Source: Paramarasmius palmivorus
Taxonomy: Eukaryota > Basidiomycota > Agaricomycetes > Agaricales > Marasmiaceae
DNA length: 64,000 bases
Reading direction: 5' to 3'
Assembly (NCBI GenBank): GCA_037176845.1
Contig: JAYKXP010000002.1
Coordinates: forward strand, 1,260,934-1,324,933
The first letter of the stretch is position 1, and every line of letters starts with the position of its first letter. Below are positions 26,319-36,539 of this stretch, piece after piece. Position numbers and translations under genes: made by a program. The notes under the pieces were generated by a model. The model had not been told where the DNA came from, made no database searches, and saw nothing but the letters and a program-made list of their open reading frames with translations.

Positions 26319-28311
26319 TTAGGCAGTAATCTCGATGCCTTCAAGATTACCTTTAGCCTTCCATTCCTCAATTACCTTCATAAAGCTTTCAAAGCCTTCG
26401 CCCCAAATCGCCCCTCGAGCTGCCTTCATCTGTACCTCCACAGGAGCGTGAGCAAGTTGTGACAACTCCCCTTCTCTATTGAGATAGCTGGGCGTACATC
26501 CAGATACTGCTGCCAATGCTGCTGTCCTTGTCATGATGTCTACTGCCCACCGCTCCTCCGCCTCCTTTGTCGGCTCAGCGGCACTTCCTCCCCTTTTCAG
26601 GGTCTCCGAAACAATATGGGCAACATGAGTCGACAAGACGTCCAGAACACATACTTGGTTGGCCGTGGCGGCAGCTTGCGAAGGGCCAGGGAAGAATAGA
26701 TTGGGGAAATCGTGAGTAACGACTCCATGTAAAGTCGCTACCCCTTGCGCCCACTTGTCCTCAAGGTTAAGTCCGTTGCGTCCACGCACGACCAAATTGG
26801 CTCGGTAGGCTGGAGAGCCACTGCCACCACCTGGAGATCGGAAGCCGGTACTGAGGACAAGCACGTCGATAGGGTATTCCTGCCCGTTAACGACAATACC
26901 GTTCTCAGTGAAACGGTCAACACCTTTACCGTCGGTATCCACGAGATGAACGCTGGGTTTGTTAAAGGCCGGAAGATAGTCATCATGGAAGCAAGGTCGT
27001 TTGCACCACACCGGGTACCAAGGCTTGAGTTTCTCGGCCGTCTCAGGGTCCTTGACGATTTCATCGACCCTGGCACGAATTCGGGCAGCGCGCTCCATAT
27101 CCAATGCAAACATATCCCCGATAAAGTTGGGAATCTTCTCTGGAGTGATGATACCGTATTTGGTAGTGCCAACAATGGCACAGTACGCAGGAGAAGTAGA
27201 CCACCCATCGTTGACCTTGTTGGGTCCATTCGGTATGTTTGAAACATAAGAAGCCAGGTTGAGCTGGCGCTCTCGCTGCCAACCCTTGTGGGTAGCGATT
27301 TCCTTTTCCCAAACCTGAGGATCGGTTGGATGTTGACCACGAACGTCCACAGAAGATGGTGTACGTTGGAAAACGAAGAGCTCCTTGCTCCATTCAGCGA
27401 GCTGAGGGACAGCTTGAATGGCAGTGGCACCAGTGCCAATAATACCAACGCGTTTGTCCTTAAGATTGGACATGGTCCAATCGTCTGGGGAACCACCTGT
27501 GTATGCATAATCCCATCTAGAGGTGTGGAACATGTGTCCTTTAAACGAATCCATCCCGGGTATCTTGGGTATATGAGGGAAATTAAGAACTCCAAATGCG
27601 AGCATGACAAATTGTGCGCGAACGGTCAAGGATCTCTTCGGTTCGTTTGGACCTCTGTATTCTTCGATAGTGACCACCCACACTTTTCCAGAATCATCCC
27701 AATCCAAAGTTTTAACCTCGCTGCGGAACAACGCCTTGTCTGTGAGGTCCCATTTCTCTGCGATAAGATCGGCGTGGCGACGAAGCTCAGGGCCATAAGC
27801 ATACTTGTGCTTTGGCATATATCCCGTTTCTTCGATGAGAGGCATGTAAACGTAGCTCTCTACATCGCACATCAAGCCTGTTAGGAAACGAGAATGATCA
27901 GTATTGATGATGATAGGAGTTTTCATTTTACTTGCCTGGATATCGGTTCCAGTACCATGTACCGCCGAAAACCTCCAGCAGAGTCGATGAGCCTGATGTC
28001 CTCTGGCTTGAAACCAGCCCCGATGAGACGAACCGCAAAGTAGAGTCCACCGTAACCTGCACCAAGTACAAGAGCTTTAATCGATGCACCATCTTCCAGG
28101 GGCGTCTTTTTCGCGTTCAAGGCGGCATGATCAACCCAAATGTCTTCTCCAAGATGACTATACTCCTTTGATTCGCGGAGTTCGACGAATTGCTGAGTGC
28201 CTTCAGGACGAAGACGTTTAGTACGTTCTCCTCGTATTTTTGTTGGATTTCGAGTGGATCCAAGGGAGCAGAGAGCTTGGGAAGGGTAGGAGCGAGAGGG
28301 GCGTCTGACAT
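26319..28311 (-). CDS. Flavin-dependent Baeyer-Villiger-type monooxygenase
   Basis: The enzyme is expected to use FAD, NADPH and O2 to insert oxygen next to a ketone. Two exons (28311-27936 and 27877-26319) add up to 1935 nt, 644 codons. The FAD Rossmann motif VLGAGYGGLYFAVRL sits near the N-terminus, and the Baeyer-Villiger fingerprint FKGHMFHTSRWDY (FxGxxxHxxxW) is at about 27555-27515. The NADPH Rossmann motif VGIIGTGATAIQAVPQL follows, and VLVLSTGFRSPG belongs to the C-terminal FAD region. The intron between the exons has a GC-AG border. Two compensating single-base breaks flank the first Rossmann motif: one base appears to be missing near 28225-28235 and one extra at the A run 27968-27971 (plus-strand numbering), so the middle of exon 1 is read in another frame. 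Net length is still a multiple of three. Substrate is not predictable. Confidence 0.92.
27878..27935 (-). other. GC-AG intron in the monooxygenase gene
   Basis: The donor reads CCAG|GCAAGT and the acceptor CTAACAG, giving a 58-nt intron. The GT further downstream in the donor would break the frame, whereas GC-AG splicing joins TGGTACTGGAACCGATATCC-coded residues directly to LMCDVES as expected for the family. Confidence 0.8.
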
Positions 28312-28673
28312 GATTGTCTGGGGGAAGGGTTCATTTTCAGGGACTTTGGGGTATGTTTTATATGGGCTAAGATATTGCTTGATGATGAGAAATCTACAGA
28401 TGGAAAATACATACGCGAGTTGAACGGCCCTAATACGGCCCACGGCGCACTGTTTTGGCACTGTTACTGCATCAGTTTTATGTACGCAACAATCACTCCT
28501 CATGGCAAACCTGGGGAAGCTGGCACTGGGCAGCGAAAAACTTCTGTAGACTTCGGTAGATAATTCAGATTCGAATGCGAAAGCGAGTTAAATGCGAGCG
28601 CTCGGTATTGTACAAGATGGTGAGGGCTAGTATGTATATATGTACACGGCAGAATGGGAACAATACGATGCTT

Positions 28674-29323
28674 TCACAGATAAAAGTCTGGTTTGCGGGC
28701 GTTTATGCCGCACTCTGCTAGCGCAGCACCAAGGTCGTCCATGGTCAAAGTGGTCTGGTACGATCCTATAGAGAAGAAATTGCATGGTAAGCAACATAAC
28801 TAGCCAGAATAACTGTTACTGAAATGACTGACCTTGGAGGTGTTACCGAATGTCTGGGTTCGACGACCACCTGCAGCGTTGGTACGTATTCTTGCATGTT
28901 GATATGCGTCAGCTGCAATATCAGAAACAAACTTTTGGGCTGCTAAAGAGAGTAGTCGTTTCCTATGAGAACAACATGTCAATGTCGACAAGTGATTGAA
29001 GAGCCACAATGAAGTGACTTACAACCGCACGTCTTCGCACGCGAAGCCAACTCTTTGAAGATAATAGTCCGTCACCTCATTAGGAATCTGGTATAAAGAA
29101 TCATTCAGTCTTGAGAACGTGTGAGTTTGGGAACAAGGAACGCACAAGAGGTTCATAGTCGTCCAATAAGAGAAGAAACTCTGCAAGGAGTACGGTCCTT
29201 TCTTGCATCTTCTGCAGCCTGACGAGATTGCTGTTGCCCGGATTGCTGAGAAGTAGAAGCATTCGAGCTGCTGGGCTGGTTCACATCTGAGGAAAGCGGA
29301 TACGCGAATTGGGTCGATGACAT
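28674..29323 (-). CDS. TAF10: TFIID/SAGA subunit TAF10
   Basis: TAF10 is a histone-fold subunit shared by TFIID and SAGA. Four exons (29323-29146, 29087-29023, 28962-28847, 28765-28674) can be placed on GT-AG borders. The N-terminus MSSTQFAYPLSS is Ser/Gln-rich. The conserved region runs AEFLLLLDDYEPL, IPNEVTDYYLQRVGFACEDV, RLLSLAAQKFVSDIAADA, HARIRTNAAGGR and, at the end, TLTMDDLGAALAECGINARK. The frame needs one base fewer near 29185-29192 (GG on the plus strand) to join the N-terminus to the histone fold; the resulting length would be about 149 residues, normal for small fungal TAF10. A break in a gene essential in other fungi argues for a sequence error. Confidence 0.93.
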
Positions 29324-29956
29324 GGTTGTTCTGCTTGTGTTTGGTTACATAATATTTGGGCTCGATTGAAAAGGACGTGCACGTGAGTTGAACACTTTCC
29401 CTTTGTCCTCCAAGTTCCGACCAATGCCATCCTGGCCTAATCCCGCTTTCTCTGACATTCTCATTGATCTCTGCGCTGCAGCTGCCCCGTTAAACTTCTG
29501 TCAGGCTCATATACTCATGATACCTGTCATATCTCTATCCAGTTAATTCGGGCCAAGCACAGAACCCTGCTTCTGTCGCCCGACAAGACCGCGATATAAA
29601 TCCCAAATTCCAATAACCAACTCAGACTGCTCGATTGATGTTACTGTAATATGAGCATCCTAGGCCTTACACATTGATTTCACCATTTTTGCCTGTTCTT
29701 TTTTTCTTGAGTTCTTGCCCTAGGCCTGTCAATGAAATTTGAGAATCATCATGTCAATGTGTTCCGAAGCCCGAGTGCTCCACTGGCTTGAAAGAGATCG
29801 CGATGACTGAGACCAGCGCTACCAAGCAAGCGCCAATAATAAGCCCCTCAAATGTCAACTGTACACTATTCAAACTAGAATAGGAAACTAGGTCATTCGC
29901 CACTTAAAAAGACCCTGCTAATCGGGTGCTATCCTTCATTTACCTTCTGCTCATCC
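29324..29956. promoter_or_regulatory. Divergent promoter region TAF10 / Zn cluster regulator 1
   Basis: This 633-nt region separates two divergent starts. A CACGTG E-box lies at 29380-29385, 57 nt upstream of the TAF10 ATG, a common position for bHLH (Cbf1-like) sites at fungal housekeeping genes. No gene or RNA was seen in the rest. Confidence 0.45.
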
Positions 29957-32900
29957 ATGAGCTCTTCATCTGTCGGCGAGCCCAAGAAATCAGGAGACTC
30001 ATCCGGCAGGAAACCGGGACTCAGTTGTGCAGAGTGCCGACGGTAAGCAGGCTTCCATTCCTCCCTTTAAAACTGCTTTCCTTACAAGGCTTTGCTTTTG
30101 CACAGTTCAAAGCTTAAATGCGATAGGTGAGCAATATCAGTGAACGACCACATCATACCGGGAGTTTTGATCACCGGTGGGTCATATCATATTTTGCAGA
30201 TCGTTTCCTTGTCAAGCATGTATTCGGTGCGTTGCGGGTCAAAGATGGTCTGGGTGTCCAAGAGCTGATATCTGGGGTTGACACAGGCGAGGTTGTGCTG
30301 GAATATGTCCCGAGGGTGCGCAACAACCTACCCCTTACTCAAGTCTAGTCTAACGATCTCAAGCAGGAACTTTAAATGCTACAAAGGGCAACAAGTACGC
30401 CCACTATATCATTATTCAACTACATCTCACCAATACATATATCAGAGTGCTCATGGCTCATGCTCAGAAACTTCAGGAACAAGTGAAATCTCTGACTGCC
30501 AGGATACGCGATTTGGAGGCTACCCTAGCTGAGACCAATGGGGGTGTCTCTCGATTGAGCCAAGACCCACGCGAGAATTCAGCCAACGAAATCGACGTTC
30601 TATATGAGAAGGGTTTCCAGCAGGTGTCCGAAAGCATGGGCTCACTTTCTATTGGGTCGGAAGGGCAATCAATATACCACGGAGAGTCTGCGGCTACCGA
30701 AGTGCGTTTTTTCAAACGATTCCGATAGCTTTCTGTGTTGAACTGCCTCAAGTACCTCAAGGAACTTTTACCGGTTTGTCAACTCCTCTATGCGGCCTAC
30801 TAACGGCATTCTTATATCCCCTCTTTCAGCTCGAAGAAGATACTGAGCATCCTGAACGTATCACACTCCCCTACGAACTCCTCGAACTCATGAACGCCTT
30901 CCCGTTCGGCATGAAAAGCGCACCATACATCAAGTCCCTGTTTACAGGTTTTCTGCCGTCAAGAGCACGGGCGACATTCATCGCCGACCTATATTATAAA
31001 TACGTTGCATGGATGCAAGTGTCCCGATTCTGTCGCATGGACTTCTTCACTAATAGTCATATTGAATTTCACGCCAGGTATGATCCGATAACCAGAAAAG
31101 AACTCGAGTCAGACATTTTCGACCAGATGTATTTTGGGAACCAGCACATCATCGACAGAATTCATTCACATCGTCTATCTGCGTTTTTCATGGTTATGGC
31201 TGCTGGGGTGATGTACGATCCGGGACCAGACTCGATATCAATGGCAAAGCGATATCATGCGTTGGCAAAAGCAGCCTTATCTTTGGACCCGATTACTCAA
31301 GAAGTATCGTGTGCTACGATGCAGTCACTTTTGGTAAGTTGTCATTCATGAATTTCAATATGACGGATACAGTTCTAATACTAGTCGAGAACAGGTTATG
31401 TTTAGGTTTCATTATAACCTGGATCGCAGGAGCAATGAGATTCGGTGGCTGATCATTGGGGTTTGCTCAAGAGTGGCATTAAAGGTGCGTCTTGGGAATT
31501 ACTACCTTGTGCTCCATAGAAGAGAAAAGTTCATATTGACATCCTAGATCGGTTTGCGTGAGTTAATGTGTGCTTGTCCTGTAACTGTGATTCTTTGCTC
31601 ACGTTGCTCCAGATCGTGACAGCGCGGGATGGAATCTTGACCCTGAAGAACAACAGCGGCGTCGGCGGTTGTTTCTGGGAGCTCTATATGAATGATACTT
31701 GGACCGTCAGTTGGATCCTCTTTCCTCTGGCTTCAGGTATACTCATTCTGCCAACCAGAGTATCGTTAACGGGAGACCGCCTTCTATGATGATTCAGCAC
31801 ACGGACTGCCAGTTTCCCGAAGATCTTGAGCCCTCTATTAAAGCTAATGGTGACACTGAGATCGGATGTACGTTCATCTTCTTGGGCATATCTGCCAAGA
31901 ATACTGATCGAAACCTACAGGGCACGCCTGGAAAGCCAGGTATGCGGCCAGTTGCCTGTCGATATCCGCGCAGCACATCTTTAGCACGAAGAAGCTTCCA
32001 TATGCTGCGATGTTGGACCTGGACACGAAGATAAGGAAGTTTCCTATACCTTCTCACCTACAAGCGCCATTGGCGGCTTCAGAAGCTGGAAGAGCGTGGT
32101 CTAGTGATCCCCGTCGAGCAATGCAGCAGTACTGCGTGCTGTGCGAAAGGGAATCCAGTATGAGCTCCGAATTCTTCTTTCCAAGTATATTGAATGATGT
32201 CCATATAGATCTCTTGTACCTCCATCGGAGCTTTTTTGCTCAAGCTATCCGAGAGGAACCTCACAACCCTTTGACGCACCGTTATACAGCTTCCGTGCTG
32301 GCGACTTATAGAAGTGCATGTCGTTTAATATTGAGCCTCAAGGGATTGTACCCGAATCATCCCGAGATTACGGAAACGTCCTGGTTCTTTTGGTCAGGAG
32401 TCTTTTCTTCGTGTGTGAGTGTTTGCTTTGAATTTCACGTCTGGATAACAGGGTACACTGAGCATGTCGTTCTAGATTGTCCTCGGTGCCCTGATTGTCG
32501 AAAGTCCCGCCTGCAGTCTCTCTTCGGATGCATTAAAGGAGTTTGAAGATGCTCTTCCCTTCTTTCAAGAGGGTTCTCGGATATTGCCGTCCTACCAATA
32601 CTCTTGTGCGTCCCAGGCTTGTTATCGAGAGTGATAGTACTGACTTGTCTCGCTTCAAGCTTATACTACAAACTCTACTCGAACGCGCGCAGTCAACTTA
32701 TTCTACCTTCATTAGCACCGGAGGAAAAGTGGCTCCAGAGCGTCCTAAGCAGACTAGTTCTAACGAGAATCCCGATGTCTACGAAGTATTAGGAGGGAGA
32801 AAATCGGTCATCACTCTGCCATCTTCCAACTCACCCAAGGCACCGCCTATGCAGAGGCCTCAATCCAGTGGGGGTAGTAGTGGCAGCGGAAGCATTGCAT

Positions 32901-33418
32901 CGGGTGTCTCGGATGGACAAATGATGGACTACTATGAAAGTCTAGTCTCGGATATGAGTGCTCAGGAAAGACAGCACCACTTTCAGCACTTTACTCATCA
33001 GACAACTAGACCTGCTGAGTTGGGGCCAGACAAGGCAATGGTGTATCAACAGGAAATGGCCACGACTGCCTATCCCATGCAGTACTCGAAAAGTCATCCT
33101 CCAAGCGCACCTGGGCCAGCTCCGGTACCGCAGCCTGAGGTTCAGCAAACGCAGTCTCAGCAGTATTATTTGCAGATGCAATGGGACAATGGGGTCGGGT
33201 ACTCTGGGCTGCAGTGGACAGAATATCATACCAATCCTCCTTTTTCAACAGACCACCAACCACAACAGTTTGCTTACGGCGTTCCACACCAGTCGCATCA
33301 GCCACCACTACAGCAGCCGCACTTACATCAACAACCTTTCTACGGCAATGGTCATCCAAGTGCACCTGGTCAGACCAGGACGAAATCTGGCGGAGTTTTG
33401 CAAAGTCTTTTGGGCTAG
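29957..33418 (+). CDS. Zn(II)2Cys6 fungal transcription factor 1
   Basis: This nuclear regulator starts with MSSSSVGEPKKSG and a binuclear zinc cluster split over four exons: LSCAECRR (to 30042), SKLKCDR (30106-30126), FPCQACIR and RGCAGICPEG (about 30302-30330), giving the six Cys of the C6 cluster with an extra downstream Cys. A coiled-coil dimerisation segment (MAHAQKLQEQVKSLTARIRD and onward, about 30450-30540) follows. The fungal transcription-factor domain covers about 30830-32560, with the recognisable QRRRRLFWELYMNDTW and LLYLHRSFFAQAI. The C-terminal third is Ser-, Pro- and Gln-rich (about 32700-33410) and probably an activation region. It is a paralogue of the gene at 45931-49310. 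Targets are unknown. Intron borders in 31340-31620 and 32400-32560 are approximate. Confidence 0.88.
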
Positions 33419-33701
33419 AAGGTGTCTAAGAACCCTAGAATCCTAGCTTTCACCGCTTTCGATGTTGTTTTCCAATTCACGTTTTCGCTTCGACACTTTG
33501 GGATGTAGCAATTATTTTGGTTGTTTTTTTCAGTTAACAGGTATTCTACACTTCGTCTAATTGAACCGTTGTATTTCCGTGGTCTGAATTGTAGTTGTCT
33601 TCCATTCGGGAATAGTACGATAGATAGCACGAGGATTTTTAGCACCAGCAGAACCTCACAAAGCTTTAGTTCGGGTTACATCTGGTACAACGGTGATGGA
33701 C

Positions 33702-34968
33702 TCACTTTTCATTATGTACCCACTGTATACCTTCTGGCTTCTCATTCCCGTGCGACCCATACCATTTGAAAGCGGGAAGATGATCGTTACGTTCAGACGT
33801 GACCCCCGCCAGATCGCGTGCGACATTATGCAAATGTTCGTCCAGATTCCAAACCTCGATGCAAGTGATGTTATGTTTCTTTGCCACTTGGACAATCGCG
33901 GCTAGTATCGTCTCAAAGTTGCGTTGGTGGGCACGCAAACGTGTCAAAAGGAGCTTCCGGGGCATTGTTTCGCGAAGCTCGACCGTCCAGGTAGCGAAAG
34001 CTAGCTCGCTTCCCGGAAGCCATACACCCCACTCCTGCACACCTTCCTTTTTCCAAACGAACTCCAATCTCATCCGTTGGAAGCTCTCGACCCCACCAGT
34101 CGGAAGGAAGGTAAAAGCTGGCCGGCGAGGAACGGATTTCATTTCCTCTTCGATGAGGGTGACATCCTTTTCCCAGCATTCCTTAAGATCATGTAACCCC
34201 ATCCATTTGAGTTCTGTATATTTGACTGAGGTAGATTGAAGTCGATCCGAAAGCTTCTGGACGTCCCAGATGGTGTTATTAGGGTTCTCTGATCGTCCAT
34301 CCAACCTCACCCTCGGCGGGTCCACAGGGTGCATAAAACTTCCCAACGTCGCTCCAAAGGACTGAGAAACGGGCGTCCCCAAATCCGGAAACTCGGGAAG
34401 GCGGTTGTCCCCACTGACGGGGAAATTTGAGCGATTGAAGGCTATCTTCTGAAGCGAGTACCCAATGTAATAGGCTCATCATATGCCGTGCATGACCAAG
34501 GCCGCGGTATTGAGGTGGTGTGAATACGGATGCAATTCCATAGCAAGTGACTTTCTTCACCTCGTCGCAATCCTTGTCTGACACCAGACCTCTTCGACGG
34601 AAACTGTAGGACGCGTAACAGTTGTTTTTCGATGTGTTTGACTGAATTGATCATGCTTACGTCTCGCAAGAGGCATTTGAAGTCGAGCGTTTCGGGATTA
34701 TTCTCTAGGTGCCAAAACCCTTTGCGTATATATCAAGGTAAGTGCTCTTTAGGACCGGAAGGAGAGAATGAAGCCCTATCACTCACCAAACCACAAGTTT
34801 CCCATCTTTGGCGCATTCGAAGGTGTCGAGTATGTGTTGATTGTGTCGTATATATTCCTCTTCTTTCATACCACGACTCCATGAAGGATGGGTGCGACGA
34901 AAAGATTCCAGAGTCTGAGCCTCTGTTGCAAGGAAGAGAGAGAGCGAAGCATGATCGAGCCCGGACAT
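33702..34968 (-). CDS. LYC1-like GNAT-fold acetyltransferase
   Basis: The protein resembles the fungal LYC1 family, named for lysine N6-acetyltransferase activity in Yarrowia. The start ATG 34968 gives MSGLDHASLSLFLATEAQTL and two short exons follow (PETLDFKCLL; then the main body). The acetyl-CoA loop region is YGIASVFTPPQYRGLGHARHMM, which holds the GNAT Q-x-R/G-x-G-x-A/H type pyrophosphate loop (QYRGLGHA). The long C-terminal domain (to HGNEKPEGIQWVHNEK, stop at 33702) includes WLPGSELAFATW and is typical of this family. Four or five exons are separated by introns near 34780-34720, 34670-34620 and around 34440. It is convergent with regulator 1. The substrate here is not certain; free lysine is an inference from the family. 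Confidence 0.8.
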
Positions 34969-35171
34969 GGGGAGAAAAATAAAGTATCTAGGGATCTATT
35001 TGCAACGAACCAAACGTTCAACGAGATGATTGTTTAGGACAAGAACTAAGGCTTGGCTTCGGATCTAGAAATTGAGAAATAAGCGCTCGAGTAGCGCCAT
35101 ACACTATGTCCACAGGAAAGATAGATATGTACAGGATATCTCAGCCGAGATGTCATCGCATTTTAATACCA

Positions 35172-36385
35172 CTAATCCTCAGATAAAGCAAGAGCCTGTT
35201 CGACATCGTCCTCGTCGTCCAGGACAGTCGGTGGGGGTCTGCTTCCATAGATAATCCTTTGGAAGACAATAGCTTCATTTAAAGGAACCAGTGAGCACAA
35301 GAACGCGAAAGTAATCAAGCGGTACGCACCAACGTCAATAGAAAGCTGAAATATCGCACAGACCTTGAACTGGAGAGGAGAGTGTTTCAAAAAAAAGTAT
35401 ACGGTCCTAACCACATCAATTAATGGTCTTCTGGAGTGAAGAGTGCCTCACTTGTAAGTATCACCTCCAAGCCAACCCAGTAGAGTTGACATTCGAAAGC
35501 CGTACAATGAGCGCCTTTTCTGGTTACTATGGTCATAGATCAGCATAAATGAAGCCATGACTTGTAAATCCCGCGCACCTTATAAGCTGAGGGATGGGGA
35601 GCGTGCTCTCCATTCCCAAAGCTAGAAATCCGATGATGAAGACGTATGTTTTGGAGCGGCTAAATATGAGAAACAATATCGCTTCGCATAATCTGAGAAA
35701 GAGGTCAGAGAGGCGGTCACTTGTGATACTGAAGAGTAGGTACATCAGACCAGCAAGAAACTCGAGGTACTGCGTGTAGGAATTCCATTGCCAAAATGAA
35801 AACGGTCGGGCAGACGTTCCGAGATTTTCAGGACTAGCTTTCGGCCGGTATAGGATGCAGATGTATAGTAATCCAAGCTGAAAGACCTGGATAAGCGAGT
35901 GACGGTGCAGGCAATCTTTGAGGACTTGCTTGAGCAATAATCATGAGAATGGATTGTATCAAGAGCGCCAACTCGAAGGGGTCGCTGTACCCGATTGAAC
36001 GCGGAGCTCAGAAGCAGCATAACCTTTGACGACCTACCCGAGCCAAAAGAAGCATCTGGTGATATTCGCTATGAGACTGACGGACCTCGTGAGCAATAGG
36101 TCGGCTCACAACGAATCGTTTGACGTACAGGATGGCGCAGACATCGCGAGAGAAACCAGTAGAGTCTCTAAAAAGAGTTCATGGGTCAAACGCCGACTCA
36201 AACCCAGTGTTGTCAAAGGCAAACTTCTTCTTGATTATAGAGTACGCTTGGTCTGCGTAGACCTAGAGGTAATGGACAACATTATTCGAGGCTGGAACTA
36301 TACAGCGTAACATACGCACCAAAGGAGGCCCTACTGCCATGCCTACTGCAGATATGATTGAAAGCCAGCCTTCTGATTCAGACAT
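35172..36385 (-). CDS. PQ-loop repeat membrane protein (ANY1/SLC66A2 type)
   Basis: This seven-helix PQ-loop protein resembles yeast ANY1/CFS1 and human SLC66A2, which act at the Golgi/endosome in phospholipid asymmetry. The start ATG 36385 gives MSESEGWLSIISAVGMAVGPPL, joined to VYADQAYSIIKKK (first loop), DSTGFSRDVCAIL, SLIANITRCFFWLG and FELALLIQSILMIIAQ over several small exons. The second repeat is FIIGFLALGMESTLPIPQLI, with the PQ dipeptide, and the protein ends with VYFFLKHSPLQFKVCAIFQLS, AIVFQRIIYG and the acidic tail DDEDDVEQALALSED. About nine exons are needed. Its head-to-head placement with clathrin heavy chain (154 nt apart) is notable because both act in Golgi/endosome traffic, though co-regulation is only inferred. 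Confidence 0.88.
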
Positions 36386-36539
36386 TGGGAAGGCGAAAGT
36401 GTTGGAAAGGTATGTAATAAGAGTGAAGCTGAGGATTTGCTACGCACGCGAGCTGTGCTGGCGCGACAAACACAAGGGCAAACACACACCTCTCTCTCTT
36501 CCCTTCCATTTCCATTTCCATCCCTTCACGCCCCTCATC
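36386..36539. promoter_or_regulatory. Bidirectional promoter, PQ-loop gene / CHC1
   Basis: The 154 nt between two divergent starts contain a long pyrimidine tract (about 36487-36530, CTCTCTCTTCCC and repeated TTTCCA) directly before the clathrin ATG, a typical feature of strongly expressed fungal genes. Confidence 0.55.

Noticed and set aside
26738..27610. Second long minus-strand frame of 290 codons inside the monooxygenase
   Set aside because: Same strand but a different frame from the monooxygenase, without domain signal; a shadow frame.
28201..28232. A 32-nt GT-AG intron in the monooxygenase N-terminus
   Set aside because: It would keep the frame but is too short for known fungal introns, and it would delete residues that the family normally has; a single-base indel explains the data better.
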